Below, one piece after another: positions 47,390-56,119 of a DNA stretch of 64,000 nucleotides (position 1 is its first letter; each line of letters begins with the position of its first letter). The notes beneath the pieces were generated by a model, which was not told the DNA's origin, ran no database searches, and saw only the letters and a list, made by a program, of their open reading frames with translations. The translations under genes were made by a program, and so were the position numbers. This stretch comes from Oceanospirillales bacterium (GTDB lineage Bacteria; Pseudomonadota; Gammaproteobacteria; Pseudomonadales; Endozoicomonadaceae). Location: contig SIHQ01000016.1 of the NCBI GenBank assembly GCA_004762125.1, forward strand, positions 59,251-123,250. Reading direction: 5' to 3'.

Positions 47390-47450
47390 TATACGTAACG
47401 CATGCAAATCGTATACGTAGTATTGACTAGGCCTTATAGAAAAGTATAGT
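47390..47450 (+). promoter_or_regulatory. Sigma-70 promoter for dctPQM with flanking TATACGTA motifs
   Basis: TTGACT (47423-47428) and TATAGT (47445-47450) are 16 bases apart, a near-consensus sigma-70 promoter pointing at dctP. Immediately upstream are two TATACGTA octamers (47390-47397 and 47412-47419) 22 bp apart, two helical turns, a good candidate operator for the MarR-like regulator encoded downstream. Confidence 0.68.
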
Positions 47451-47490
47451 TTTATAAAGAACAGTGCTCGTATAACAATTGTCTGACTTT

Positions 47491-47526
47491 CAGCCAGCCC
47501 CGTTGTGTCAGCCAGTCCCGTTGTGT
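47491..47526. repeat. 18-bp tandem repeat upstream of dctP
   Basis: Two tandem 18-base units beginning CAGCCAG and ending CGTTGTGT (47491-47508, 47509-47526) differ at one base; a partial third begins CAGC. They lie in the 5' leader of the dctP transcript, so they could affect RNA structure. Confidence 0.8.
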
Positions 47527-47569
47527 CAGCAGAGTCACTGGTCATAAATAATATAATAAGGAAGAGACC

Positions 47570-48550
47570 ATGAGACGCCTTTTTCGCAAAGTTGCCCTTG
47601 CAACAGCGGTTACCAGTTCGATACTTGCCGCTTCGGCACAGGCCGAGATTCGCTGGGATATGCCTACCCCTTACGTAGACAGCATTCATCACACTCAGAA
47701 TATTCGTGAATTTGTAAAAGACATCAATACTGCGTCGGATGGTGAACTCACCATTAATGTTCACTCTGGTGGGTCTCTGTTTAAGCACAAAGAGATTCCA
47801 AGAGCAGTTCGTTCCGGTCAGGTACAGATTGGCGAAATGCTGATTGGCATCATGGGTAACCAAAACCCGATTTTCAAACTGGATAACCTCCCTTTCCTGG
47901 CAACCAGCTTTGAACAGGCAGAGAAACTCTGGAAGGCTTCACGCCCAGAAGTTGAGAAGGCTCTGGATAAAGAAGGAATGAAACTTCTTTACTCCGTACC
48001 TTGGCCGCCACAGGGTATCTACAGCAAAGACAAGATCTCTGATATCAAGGATCTAAACAGCACCAAGATGCGTGCTTACAGTGCGACAACATCTCGCTTA
48101 GCTGTTCTCCTTGGAGCTTCACCGACCACTGTTCAAACTGTTGAAGTGCCACAGGCTTTCTCAACCGGCATTATCGATACCATGATCACTTCTCCAAGCA
48201 CGGGTGTTAGCAGCCAGGCTTGGGATTATGTAAACAACTACACCGATGTTCAGGCCTGGTTGCCAAAGAATATGGTGGTTGTAAACAAGAGCGCCTTCCG
48301 TCGTTTACCAAAAGAGATTCAGAACAACATCATGGAAGCGGCTAAAAACGCTGAACAGCGTGGTTGGGATAAAGCCCGCAAAGAAACCGTCCAGAAAACC
48401 GCTGAGCTAACCACCAATGGCATCAGTGTTGCCTTGCCTACCGAACATCTGATGGAGCAGCTGAATCAGGTGGGTGCCACCATGACCAGTGAGTGGCTGA
48501 AAGAGTCAGGTAAAGCTGGCCAACAGGTAATCAGTGCTTACAAGCAGTAA
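47570..48550 (+). CDS. dctP: TRAP transporter solute-binding protein DctP
   Basis: A 326-residue DctP-type protein. The signal peptide starts MRRLFRKVALATAVTSS and cleaves near AQAE. The mature part starts IRWDMPTPYVDSIHHTQNIREF and includes VPWPPQGIYSKDKISDIKDLNSTKMRAYSATT with the conserved arginine that holds a carboxylate ligand. It is the periplasmic receptor for an organic acid; the pxpABC neighbourhood suggests 5-oxoproline or a glutamate-like acid (inference). First gene of dctPQM; the SD region is GGAAGAG. Confidence 0.92.
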   Translation: MRRLFRKVALATAVTSSILAASAQAEIRWDMPTPYVDSIHHTQNIREFVKDINTASDGELTINVHSGGSLFKHKEIPRAVRSGQVQIGEMLIGIMGNQNPIFKLDNLPFLATSFEQAEKLWKASRPEVEKALDKEGMKLLYSVPWPPQGIYSKDKISDIKDLNSTKMRAYSATTSRLAVLLGASPTTVQTVEVPQAFSTGIIDTMITSPSTGVSSQAWDYVNNYTDVQAWLPKNMVVVNKSAFRRLPKEIQNNIMEAAKNAEQRGWDKARKETVQKTAELTTNGISVALPTEHLMEQLNQVGATMTSEWLKESGKAGQQVISAYKQ

Positions 48551-48561
48551 AAGCTGAATCA

Positions 48562-48582
48562 GGCGCCAGCATTCGTTGGCGC
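48562..48582 (+). other. Intercistronic hairpin between dctP and dctQ
   Basis: GCGCCAGC and GTTGGCGC form a 7-8-bp stem around a short loop (48562-48582), with no U-tract. Placed after the binding-protein gene as in many importer operons. Confidence 0.6.
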
Positions 48583-48598
48583 TTCCAGGAGTATTCAA

Positions 48599-49120
48599 AT
48601 GCGTAAACTGCTCAATTGGGTATACAGAATGGCCGGTGCCGCTGCGGCTCTGTGTATCGTTCTGGTCTGCCTGTTAATTTTGGCTCGTGTATCGGGTCGA
48701 TTGATGGGAGTGGTCGTCCCTTCCAGTGATGACTTTGCCGGTTTTCTACTCGCCGCTGCCAGTTTTCTTGGCCTGGCTTATACCTTTCAAACAGGCGGCC
48801 ATATTCGTGTCAGTCTGTTTGTGTCCAGATTCGGTGATCGTTTAGCCCTTCAGATTGAGCGTCTGACTCTGGTCATGGCTTGTGTGTTGATCAGCTATCT
48901 GAGTTGGCAATTGGTATACATGGTTTGGGAATCAAGGATCTATGAAGAGCTCTCTTCCGGATATATTGCTGTGCCTCTCTGGATTGTCCAGCTACCTATG
49001 GCCCTTGGTATGTGCGTGTTCTGTTTGTCGATTCTGGACCAGACTGCACAGAGTTTTCTAAAAGGCCGTCGCCTGCCGCTTTCCGAAGATGAGCAACTGG
49101 CAGCTGGAGCGAATGAATGA
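48599..49120 (+). CDS. dctQ: TRAP transporter small permease DctQ
   Basis: A 173-residue protein with four predicted helices. DctQ landmarks are visible: VVPSSDDFAGFLLAAASFLGLAYTFQTGGHIRVSLFV with the conserved H-I-R-V segment, and GYIAVPLWIVQLPMALGMCVFCL at the C-terminal side. Its end overlaps the dctM start (ATGA). Confidence 0.92.
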   Translation: MRKLLNWVYRMAGAAAALCIVLVCLLILARVSGRLMGVVVPSSDDFAGFLLAAASFLGLAYTFQTGGHIRVSLFVSRFGDRLALQIERLTLVMACVLISYLSWQLVYMVWESRIYEELSSGYIAVPLWIVQLPMALGMCVFCLSILDQTAQSFLKGRRLPLSEDEQLAAGANE

Positions 49121-50418
49121 GCGTTATAACGATTGGCATCCTGTTATTGTTTGCCCTTTTTGCTTTACTGGCCTCCGGCTTCTGGGTTGCTCTTTCTCTG
49201 TTATCCGTTGGCATCATCGGCATGGTGGCACTGGGTAATGACAATTTTGGTCTTATCTATGCCACAACCACCTGGGGAGCTGTTTCAGATTGGTCGCTGG
49301 CTGCTCTTCCGTTGTTTATCTGGATGGGAGAAATACTGTTTCGTACCCGTCTCTCCCAGGATCTGTTTGATGGCTTATCGCCTTGGCTACGCCGCCTACC
49401 TGGCCAACTGCTTCACGTTAATATTCTCAGCTGTGGCATGTTTGCTGCGGTTTCCGGTTCTTCTGCCGCAACCGCAGCGACCATAGGCCGCCTGACTTTA
49501 CCCGAGCTTAAACGTCAGGGTTATGATGACAAAATGGCCATCGGCACTCTGGCAGGTTCAGGTACTTTAGGCCTCCTGATTCCACCATCAATTATTCTGA
49601 TTGTTTACGGTGTTGCTGCTGAAGTCTCTATCGGTCGTCTTTTTATTGCCGGTGTTATTCCGGGTCTAACTCTCATCGCACTGTTTGTTGGTTATACCGC
49701 TATATGGTCCATTCTCAACAAACATAAAATGCCTAATTCTGATTATTCAGAATCTCTCTCAAAACGCAGAGCACTTATACGGCTCATCCCGCTGGCCAGC
49801 TTAATTCTGTTTGTACTCGGATCTATCTACAGTGGTGTCACTACACCCACTGAAGCCGCAGCTTTCGGTGTGCTGGGCTCTCTGTTTTTGGCATGGAGAT
49901 CCAATGCACTTGACTGGTTGAATTTCAAAGCCAGCTTGATGAGTGCTATGCGTACTTCCTCCATGATCATTCTGATACTGGCAGGTGCAGCTTTTCTAAC
50001 GGTAGCTATGGGCTTTATCGGCATTCCGCGAATGCTGGCTGAGTCCATCTCCGATATGAACCTTTCCATTCATATGTTGCTACTACTACTGACCTTGATG
50101 TTTATTGTTCTGGGCTGCTTTCTGGATGGTATTTCAGTGGTTGTGTTAACAACGTCAGTTGTTCTGCCCATGGTACTGCAAGCGGGCATTGATCCACTCT
50201 GGTTTGGTATCTATATCGTACTGGTCGTAGAAATGTCTCAGATTACACCGCCCGTGGGCTTTAACCTGTTTGTGATTCAATCCCTGACGGGGCGTAATAT
50301 TTTCTATGTCGCCAAAGCCGCACTGCCTTTCTTCTTCCTGTTGATGTTAGCTGTTGTAATGATTATTGCCCTGCCAGAAATGGTGACCTGGCTGCCTGCT
50401 AAAATGACCGCAGGATAA
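49117..50418 (+). CDS. dctM: TRAP transporter large permease DctM
   Basis: A 433-residue protein with about 12 helices. Typical DctM segments are MFAAVSGSSAATAATIGRLTLPELKRQGYDDKMAIGTLAGSGTLGLLIPPSIILIVYGV, TPTEAAAFGVLG, GCFLDGISVVVLTTSVVLPMV and MSQITPPVGFNLFVIQSL. It is the sodium-driven transport subunit. ATGA overlap with dctQ. A 6-bp hairpin (50441-50456) separates it from the regulator gene. Confidence 0.94.
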   Translation: MSVITIGILLLFALFALLASGFWVALSLLSVGIIGMVALGNDNFGLIYATTTWGAVSDWSLAALPLFIWMGEILFRTRLSQDLFDGLSPWLRRLPGQLLHVNILSCGMFAAVSGSSAATAATIGRLTLPELKRQGYDDKMAIGTLAGSGTLGLLIPPSIILIVYGVAAEVSIGRLFIAGVIPGLTLIALFVGYTAIWSILNKHKMPNSDYSESLSKRRALIRLIPLASLILFVLGSIYSGVTTPTEAAAFGVLGSLFLAWRSNALDWLNFKASLMSAMRTSSMIILILAGAAFLTVAMGFIGIPRMLAESISDMNLSIHMLLLLLTLMFIVLGCFLDGISVVVLTTSVVLPMVLQAGIDPLWFGIYIVLVVEMSQITPPVGFNLFVIQSLTGRNIFYVAKAALPFFFLLMLAVVMIIALPEMVTWLPAKMTAG

Positions 50419-50469
50419 GACTCTTCAGAATATATATAGGGCTATGTTTGCATAGCTCAGGAGCTGGAA

Positions 50470-51021
50470 TTGAATAATAAAACGTCTGATAAAAACAGTT
50501 CCACAGAGTTGGGTGATCGACAAACTGTTTCTATCATCTCATCTTCTCATCTGGCCGATGAAAATAGCCTGCCGTTGAGTGAGTTTGAATACGCTCTGAC
50601 CATGGTGAATAACGCTTTTCAACGTTGGATGGTCTGCTGCAGTAATTCAGCGAACCAACATGAATTGAGTCCTCTGGATATTTTGATCATTCATAATATC
50701 AATCACCGTGAGCGTGCCAAGCGCATAGCTGATGTTGCCTTTACGTTGAATATCGAGGATGTTCATACGGTTTCTTACTCAGTGCGAAAGCTGCAAAAAG
50801 CAGGCCTCTTACAAGCGACTAAGAAAGGTAAGGATAACTATTACTCGCTGACTGAAAATGGTCTTGAATTCTGTGCGGAGTATCGAAAAATTCGTGACCA
50901 GTGTTTGATGCGCTCTATGGAGCAGCTTCAGCTGGATTCCGGTTTGAGTGATGTCGCTGCGATGATGAGAACCTTATCCGGACTTTACGATCAAGCTTCA
51001 AGGGCCGCCCATTCCCTCTGA
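50470..51021 (+). CDS. MarR-type winged-helix regulator
   Basis: A 183-residue protein with a winged helix: LSPLDILIIHNINHRERAKRIADVAFTLNIEDVHTVSYSVRKLQKAGLLQATKKGKDNYYSLTENGLEF, i.e. recognition helix then wing. The start is a TTG at 50470 preceded by GGAG; no nearer ATG fits. Because it is the last gene of the dctPQM run, it likely controls that operon and pxpABC (inference). A 7-bp GC hairpin follows. Confidence 0.8.
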   Translation: MNNKTSDKNSSTELGDRQTVSIISSSHLADENSLPLSEFEYALTMVNNAFQRWMVCCSNSANQHELSPLDILIIHNINHRERAKRIADVAFTLNIEDVHTVSYSVRKLQKAGLLQATKKGKDNYYSLTENGLEFCAEYRKIRDQCLMRSMEQLQLDSGLSDVAAMMRTLSGLYDQASRAAHSL

Positions 51022-51029
51022 AACAAAAC

Positions 51030-51054
51030 GGCCAGGTTTACAGCAGGCCTGGCC
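51030..51054 (+). terminator. Hairpin after the MarR-like gene
   Basis: GGCCAGG (51030-51036) pairs with CCTGGCC (51048-51054), loop 11. No strong T-run, so termination is only probable. It separates convergent genes. Confidence 0.6.
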
Positions 51055-51158
51055 ACTCAGTTCTTATCTATTGGGAGCTGGGAAGAGTCCACATGAAGCT
51101 GGATGGTAGCGACTCTAAGAAATAACGCGCCCGCTTAAATAATTATTGAGCATTTGCC

Positions 51159-54100
51159 TCACTGAGGCGTTTGAGCTGACATAGGAATAGGCATAGGTTT
51201 TCTGTCTGCAGCGGTAGGCAACACTATCGGTTCAATCTTTGAGCCCTGCGGAAGAGTAGATGGCGTCCATTGTCGATCTCCTCTAACCTGAAATAAATCT
51301 GAGTTAAAAATCAAAGTACTCTTTTGTATGTCTCCTTTCCACATTATAACAGGCAGATACGAATCTGGATCAGTATCGAAACCAGGCACTATCCACTTAA
51401 GTAACTCAGATCCGACACCAACAATGTTGATTAGTAAAGCGTGATCTTTTTTGTTTTTCTCCTGATTTTCTTCAGATATATCAGTAACAATTGCATCAAT
51501 AGATGATAGATCTTGATCATGGTTATGCACATGCACTACTGATTGCTTTGTCACCTTATAAGCTGAGAATATCATAGATGCTTCTGATACTAGTCTTAAG
51601 GCTTGGACATTTTTTGCAGACGAATCGACGGTCATGTCGTAACGTAAATATGGATGTTCTTTGTCAGATTGAGTAAAACCGTCGTGGTCCATTGTCATAA
51701 GAAAATCTTTCAAACTACTGAGGGAGTTTTCAGTATTTAGTTTTTGAAAACTAATATCGGGTAAAAAGTTTTCAATATCTTCATACGCGTCAGGAATAGC
51801 CGATAGAATTAAATGTCCGTCACCTTTTCTAAAGTATGCTTGCAATGCCTTATAGCTATTATCAATTTCGGTTACTGTCCAGTTTTCGTACTTATTTTCT
51901 TGCGCTGTTATTAACCAACCTACAAAAATGCCAGGATATTGAATAGCGGTTTGTTGAACTAGCCTAAGGAATATAAATGGATTTTCTATACTTTGTTCTT
52001 TAAGATCATGTTCTTGAAGAGAAAGATAGGTATCTTCTTCTTCTTTAATTTCCATTTCCTTGATTTTATTATTATACGTCTTAATAATTGATTCTTGTAT
52101 TTTCAATTCATTCTCTATAAGTTCGATAACAGATTTAGCAATTTCCTTTTCTAAATGAGGTTTTATTTCACTTTCATATAAAGAAATATGGTCAGCAGCC
52201 TGTCTATGAAGATCAGAAGCAGAATTAAAATCCGTGCTCAGTCGTTCAAATTCATTCCCTGCTGCTTGGAATTTGCTCTCTGTGTATTTAGAATTTATTT
52301 CATGAGCTTTTTCAAGCCACGGTGATACATGTTTAATCATAAACATAATGGAGTTCAATCTTGTTCGTCTGAATTTTCCCTCTTCAATAGTTATTTTACT
52401 TTTTGATTTTTTTAAACTAATTTTGTTAATTAATTTAGAATATATGTCGTACTCATTTTCATCCAGTTTACCAATTTCATCTTCTAACCACTTAGCTAGA
52501 GCATGAGTTTCTTTAGAGACATCAACCTTAAAATCGATTGTTGATAATTGACGAATTGATTTTGTTGTTTTGAAGCCATCATCTTTACTTAGTGGATCTA
52601 AAGCACCATGCGCTGCAAGAACTACGAGAATATTTTCAATAAACTCATTTGGAACGTTCCTATGTAACGAGATAGAATCGAAGAATGATGACATAGATGC
52701 ATTCCAATCGTCATCTTCTTCTTGAAAAATTATTTGTTTTAAACATTTTTGTAATTTACAAACCTCTTGGTCGTCATGATCTTTTCCCGTTTTTATTTTT
52801 TTGTGAGGCACATCATTTTTATACCATTCTGTATCGGGATTTCTCAAAAAAAGCGTTCTGCTTCGATATTTTCTTTTTAAAAAATGAGCCAAAGTCGATA
52901 GAATATCTTCACTACTCATACCGACTAAATGATCTTTTATATAACGCGTTGATTCACCAAGATCTCTAATTCGTTTTTGTTTTTGTTTTCTAGACAATGT
53001 TCTCAATTTATTTTCTGCACCAGTCTCAACTGAAACTTTTGATAGACTATCTGGTTTTTCATGGCCAGTAGTACTGCTTATAGGATCAGAGCTCAATTTT
53101 TTTACTGTTCCAACAGAGTCTTCTATAGCAGCAGCCTGAGGTTGTTCATCACTCATTAAAACTCGTTCGCTGGAAACTGTTCCTTCCATAACTCCAATCT
53201 TTTCATGCTCTTCAGCTGCCGCAGTATTGCCCAACACCGTAATTCTATTGATTAAGTCTGATCCATCAGAAATACTGTCTCGAATTATGACGTATTGTGA
53301 TTCGATTTCTGCGTAAGTCTCAAACTCACCTTGGTTAGCAGTACTTCTTATAGGCTCGGAGTTCACTTCTACGACTGCTGAAGACACAGAGCCTTTTAAT
53401 GAGGTAACCTGAGGCTCTTCATCACCCACTAAATATTGTTTGCTGGAAACTACTTCCATGGCATCAATCTTTTTATGATCTTCAGCTGGCTTGGTACTGT
53501 CTTTTACTGTCTTCAAATTCTCGACATTTATACTAGAATCTTCAGAATTACTGTCTGATGCCTTTTCATTTTCGATATCATTGCCATGAAATAATTCAGA
53601 TTCAGATTTAGATTCAAAAGACTGAATTGATTCTGGCTCGTTACCTTCGCCGCTAGACTGTTTTATTTCTTCTTGTATATTGCTCACCGAAACGGATTCG
53701 ACTAGTACCTGAATTTTATTATTATATAAATATGGATTTGAATCATCAGAAACACTATCTGAAACAACTTCGTGTTTTGATTCGGTCACGGGTACTTGAG
53801 TAGGTGTTGGTTCGATATGTTCATCATCAGAAATTTCTGTAGTGTCTTTCGTTTCACTTCCAGTTAATTTTTCAACGACCTTTTCTCCTGATGTATCACT
53901 ATTTTTTGAATCAGAAAATTGGGATAATTCAGATGATTGAATAAGAATGGGATGAATGCTTTCACTCTCATCAGAACTTTGCTCAGTTAACTTGTTGCTA
54001 GCTTCTGCTTCTGGCAAGTCTTTTGAACTTGAATCAGAAATATCAGATTCAGTTTTAATCGTTGAAGGTGTGGCTTCAGAAAATTCTGATTCAGCAGATT

Positions 54101-55814
54101 GATTAACTAGGGAGTCATCTTCTTCATTATCACTTTCATCAGAACTGCTGCTTTCTTCTCCTCCGCTATCTCCTTCACTATATCCAATAGCTGCTTCAAC
54201 TATCCCGATAGTATTGTTGCTTTGACCACTGTTTCTATTGAAATAAACAGGTTTCCACTCTGATTCCTCAATGGTACTACGTTTACTCACTTCAACAATA
54301 CCAATAACACTAAGAAAATCAATTCCATTATTATTAGTGATGAAAGGAAGCGCAACGGTTCTTCTACCCTCATTTGATCTCACATAATGGCGTTCATTAT
54401 TTTTAAAGGCATCAGTAACTACGCTAGTCATTCTATTTTCATGAGACCCATGATTATGGAGAACATCTCTTTGAACAATCTCTTCTCTGAAAGAAGGTTT
54501 AAACAATGTCATCTTTAAGCCGGCATGAACTAAGTAGGGTGAAAGCCGTCTGACGGTACTTTTTCCCGTGCGATCAGCAAACAGCCAACTGGTGCTCCAG
54601 CGTGAGTTAATTAATTGGACAGGGTTCTCTTTCATCACAAATTCATCGGATGCAATGAATAAGCATCGAGTATCAGAATGAGAGAGAGCCAAATCGGCTG
54701 GTAATCGATAGGTTCGATCACCGATATCCAAAGACATGCAACCATTGAGCTTGTCTACTTGCAGCTTGGGATTAACAAACGCTTCATGATGGTCTTTATT
54801 AAATGCAGGGCTTGGTATCAATAGATCTTCTCGTATTGGTGTGCGATCGTGCCATTGAGAAGGAACTTTAAGCCAAGCATGAATGTGAGTCAGCATTTCA
54901 CTGGACAACAAAGAAACATAGTCATTTTTGTGATAGAAGCTTTTATCACTGCCTGTCAACAGTCCTTCGATAAAAGGCGGTGCCGTGCTCATATCAAAAT
55001 ATCCATTTTTCAGAACTTCCTCAGTCATTGCTTCTTCATTATTTCTTACTGCACGAATATGCAACCTAGTGTCCGCATTATTAGACTGAAATAATGTGAT
55101 ATTGCGAGAAAGAGGTTGCCATTGACCGGAAAATGAACCGATTGACTGTTCATCAAGAACCATGTCAATAAATGCATTGTTCTCTTTAAGAAAATCACTG
55201 AGTTGAACCACAGAATCGGCACTACTATTTACATTAATAGAATCATCACCTGACTCAATAATGGGCATGATTCTTAAGAGTGTCGTGAGTTTGGGCTGTG
55301 CTCCAACGTTCGATACTTCCTGTACAAACATTGCTGTCAGTGGTGCTCCGGGAAATGATATGGGATATAAACTTGCGGTAGGAGACTGATGAATACGCTG
55401 GGCATATTGACCAACCGTTACCGCTAGTCCAGTAAGATCTGCAATAATCAACCCCATGACAAAATTGGGTGAACTTACCGCTTTAAAAAACGTCTCTATG
55501 GTGACGCTACTGCTCATTAAACTGTAGGCCAGAGTATCCTGATGACCTTTGATGGCGTTCCCTACCAACCAGGTAAGAGTTGGGACAAATCTAGCTACAG
55601 TCCAACGATTTGGTAAGTAATCAGACCAACTGTAATAGGAAAGCAGCGCTTCTTGCTCAGCATCTTGCCAAAATAGTGTCGCTTTTTCTTCATTTACCAT
55701 TGTCCCATGGGGGTACGTCGTGAAAGTACGTCCTTCGAAAGCAGATACATCGATATGAAAAAAAATCAACCCGATCAGAGATAAGATTATCCATTTAGAC
55801 GATAGCTTGAGCAT
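51159..55814 (-). CDS. Giant exported protein with long acidic Ser/Glu-rich region, family not recognised
   Basis: A 1551-residue protein. The signal peptide is MLKLSSKWIILSLIGLIFFH with cleavage near VSAF. Residues to about 545 form a globular N-terminal half with hydrophobic stretches (FVMGLIIADLTGLAVTVGQY). Residues about 546-940 are low-complexity, rich in Ser, Glu and Asp, with two imperfect copies of a 60-65 residue unit (about 770-835 and 863-927). A Lys-rich linker (KLRTLSRKQKQKRIRDL) and a C-terminal part with a predicted coiled coil (about 1170-1265) follow. ATG 55814 is chosen over a GTG at 55850. AT-rich relative to its neighbours. No close family recognised; a host-contact or effector role is conceivable but not shown. 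Confidence 0.75.
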   Translation of the reverse strand: MLKLSSKWIILSLIGLIFFHIDVSAFEGRTFTTYPHGTMVNEEKATLFWQDAEQEALLSYYSWSDYLPNRWTVARFVPTLTWLVGNAIKGHQDTLAYSLMSSSVTIETFFKAVSSPNFVMGLIIADLTGLAVTVGQYAQRIHQSPTASLYPISFPGAPLTAMFVQEVSNVGAQPKLTTLLRIMPIIESGDDSINVNSSADSVVQLSDFLKENNAFIDMVLDEQSIGSFSGQWQPLSRNITLFQSNNADTRLHIRAVRNNEEAMTEEVLKNGYFDMSTAPPFIEGLLTGSDKSFYHKNDYVSLLSSEMLTHIHAWLKVPSQWHDRTPIREDLLIPSPAFNKDHHEAFVNPKLQVDKLNGCMSLDIGDRTYRLPADLALSHSDTRCLFIASDEFVMKENPVQLINSRWSTSWLFADRTGKSTVRRLSPYLVHAGLKMTLFKPSFREEIVQRDVLHNHGSHENRMTSVVTDAFKNNERHYVRSNEGRRTVALPFITNNNGIDFLSVIGIVEVSKRSTIEESEWKPVYFNRNSGQSNNTIGIVEAAIGYSEGDSGGEESSSSDESDNEEDDSLVNQSAESEFSEATPSTIKTESDISDSSSKDLPEAEASNKLTEQSSDESESIHPILIQSSELSQFSDSKNSDTSGEKVVEKLTGSETKDTTEISDDEHIEPTPTQVPVTESKHEVVSDSVSDDSNPYLYNNKIQVLVESVSVSNIQEEIKQSSGEGNEPESIQSFESKSESELFHGNDIENEKASDSNSEDSSINVENLKTVKDSTKPAEDHKKIDAMEVVSSKQYLVGDEEPQVTSLKGSVSSAVVEVNSEPIRSTANQGEFETYAEIESQYVIIRDSISDGSDLINRITVLGNTAAAEEHEKIGVMEGTVSSERVLMSDEQPQAAAIEDSVGTVKKLSSDPISSTTGHEKPDSLSKVSVETGAENKLRTLSRKQKQKRIRDLGESTRYIKDHLVGMSSEDILSTLAHFLKRKYRSRTLFLRNPDTEWYKNDVPHKKIKTGKDHDDQEVCKLQKCLKQIIFQEEDDDWNASMSSFFDSISLHRNVPNEFIENILVVLAAHGALDPLSKDDGFKTTKSIRQLSTIDFKVDVSKETHALAKWLEDEIGKLDENEYDIYSKLINKISLKKSKSKITIEEGKFRRTRLNSIMFMIKHVSPWLEKAHEINSKYTESKFQAAGNEFERLSTDFNSASDLHRQAADHISLYESEIKPHLEKEIAKSVIELIENELKIQESIIKTYNNKIKEMEIKEEEDTYLSLQEHDLKEQSIENPFIFLRLVQQTAIQYPGIFVGWLITAQENKYENWTVTEIDNSYKALQAYFRKGDGHLILSAIPDAYEDIENFLPDISFQKLNTENSLSSLKDFLMTMDHDGFTQSDKEHPYLRYDMTVDSSAKNVQALRLVSEASMIFSAYKVTKQSVVHVHNHDQDLSSIDAIVTDISEENQEKNKKDHALLINIVGVGSELLKWIVPGFDTDPDSYLPVIMWKGDIQKSTLIFNSDLFQVRGDRQWTPSTLPQGSKIEPIVLPTAADRKPMPIPMSAQTPQ

Positions 55815-56119
55815 AATAGAAAGTGACAGCTTGTATATTGCAGATGCCACAAATATAGTCGAACTATTTATAATGTCATCAAGTGGGCGTTTATTCTATT
55901 GTCTGTGAAATTCTTCCGATATGCGTTTTTGATAGAACGATAGTAAAGGATTTTCTTGTGTCCTTTAGTGAGAACAAGAGACGAATCCATTTCGTAGCAA
56001 GCTTAAGTTCAGTTCAGTTCAGTTCAGTTCATATTAAAAGAGGCTATGGATAGCATTACAATTCTGTATCAATTATTACCGTTTCTACTCCTTCACTGTT
56101 ATTTCATATTTTGTCAAAG
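55815..56119. other. Intergenic region upstream of the giant exported protein
   Basis: A 305-base AT-rich gap without a gene, expected to carry the promoter of the giant gene on the minus strand. It contains a five-copy pentanucleotide repeat, listed separately. No terminator for the IclR gene was recognised. Confidence 0.5.
56006..56030. repeat. (AGTTC)5 simple-sequence repeat
   Basis: Five perfect tandem copies of AGTTC (TGAAC in the gene's orientation), 192-216 bases upstream of the giant protein's ATG. Copy number can change by slipped-strand mispairing, so the promoter spacing of the gene could be phase-variable. Confidence 0.92.

Larger units (their letters stand above)
47226..47569. 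other. Divergent promoter region between pxpA and dctP
   Basis: A 344-base gap holding the dctP promoter, two TATACGTA motifs and an 18-bp tandem repeat, each listed separately. An open frame on the minus strand across this region (47237-47863) includes the tandem repeat and runs into dctP; it has no family signature and is not called. Confidence 0.6.

Noticed and set aside
47237..47863. 208-codon minus-strand frame across the dctP promoter and 5' end
   Set aside because: It overlaps dctP, contains the tandem repeat as a repeated ADTTGL-like stretch and has no family features.
52697..52969. Small plus-strand frame inside the giant gene
   Set aside because: Antisense to the 1551-codon frame and without a ribosome-binding site; AT-rich strand bias explains it.
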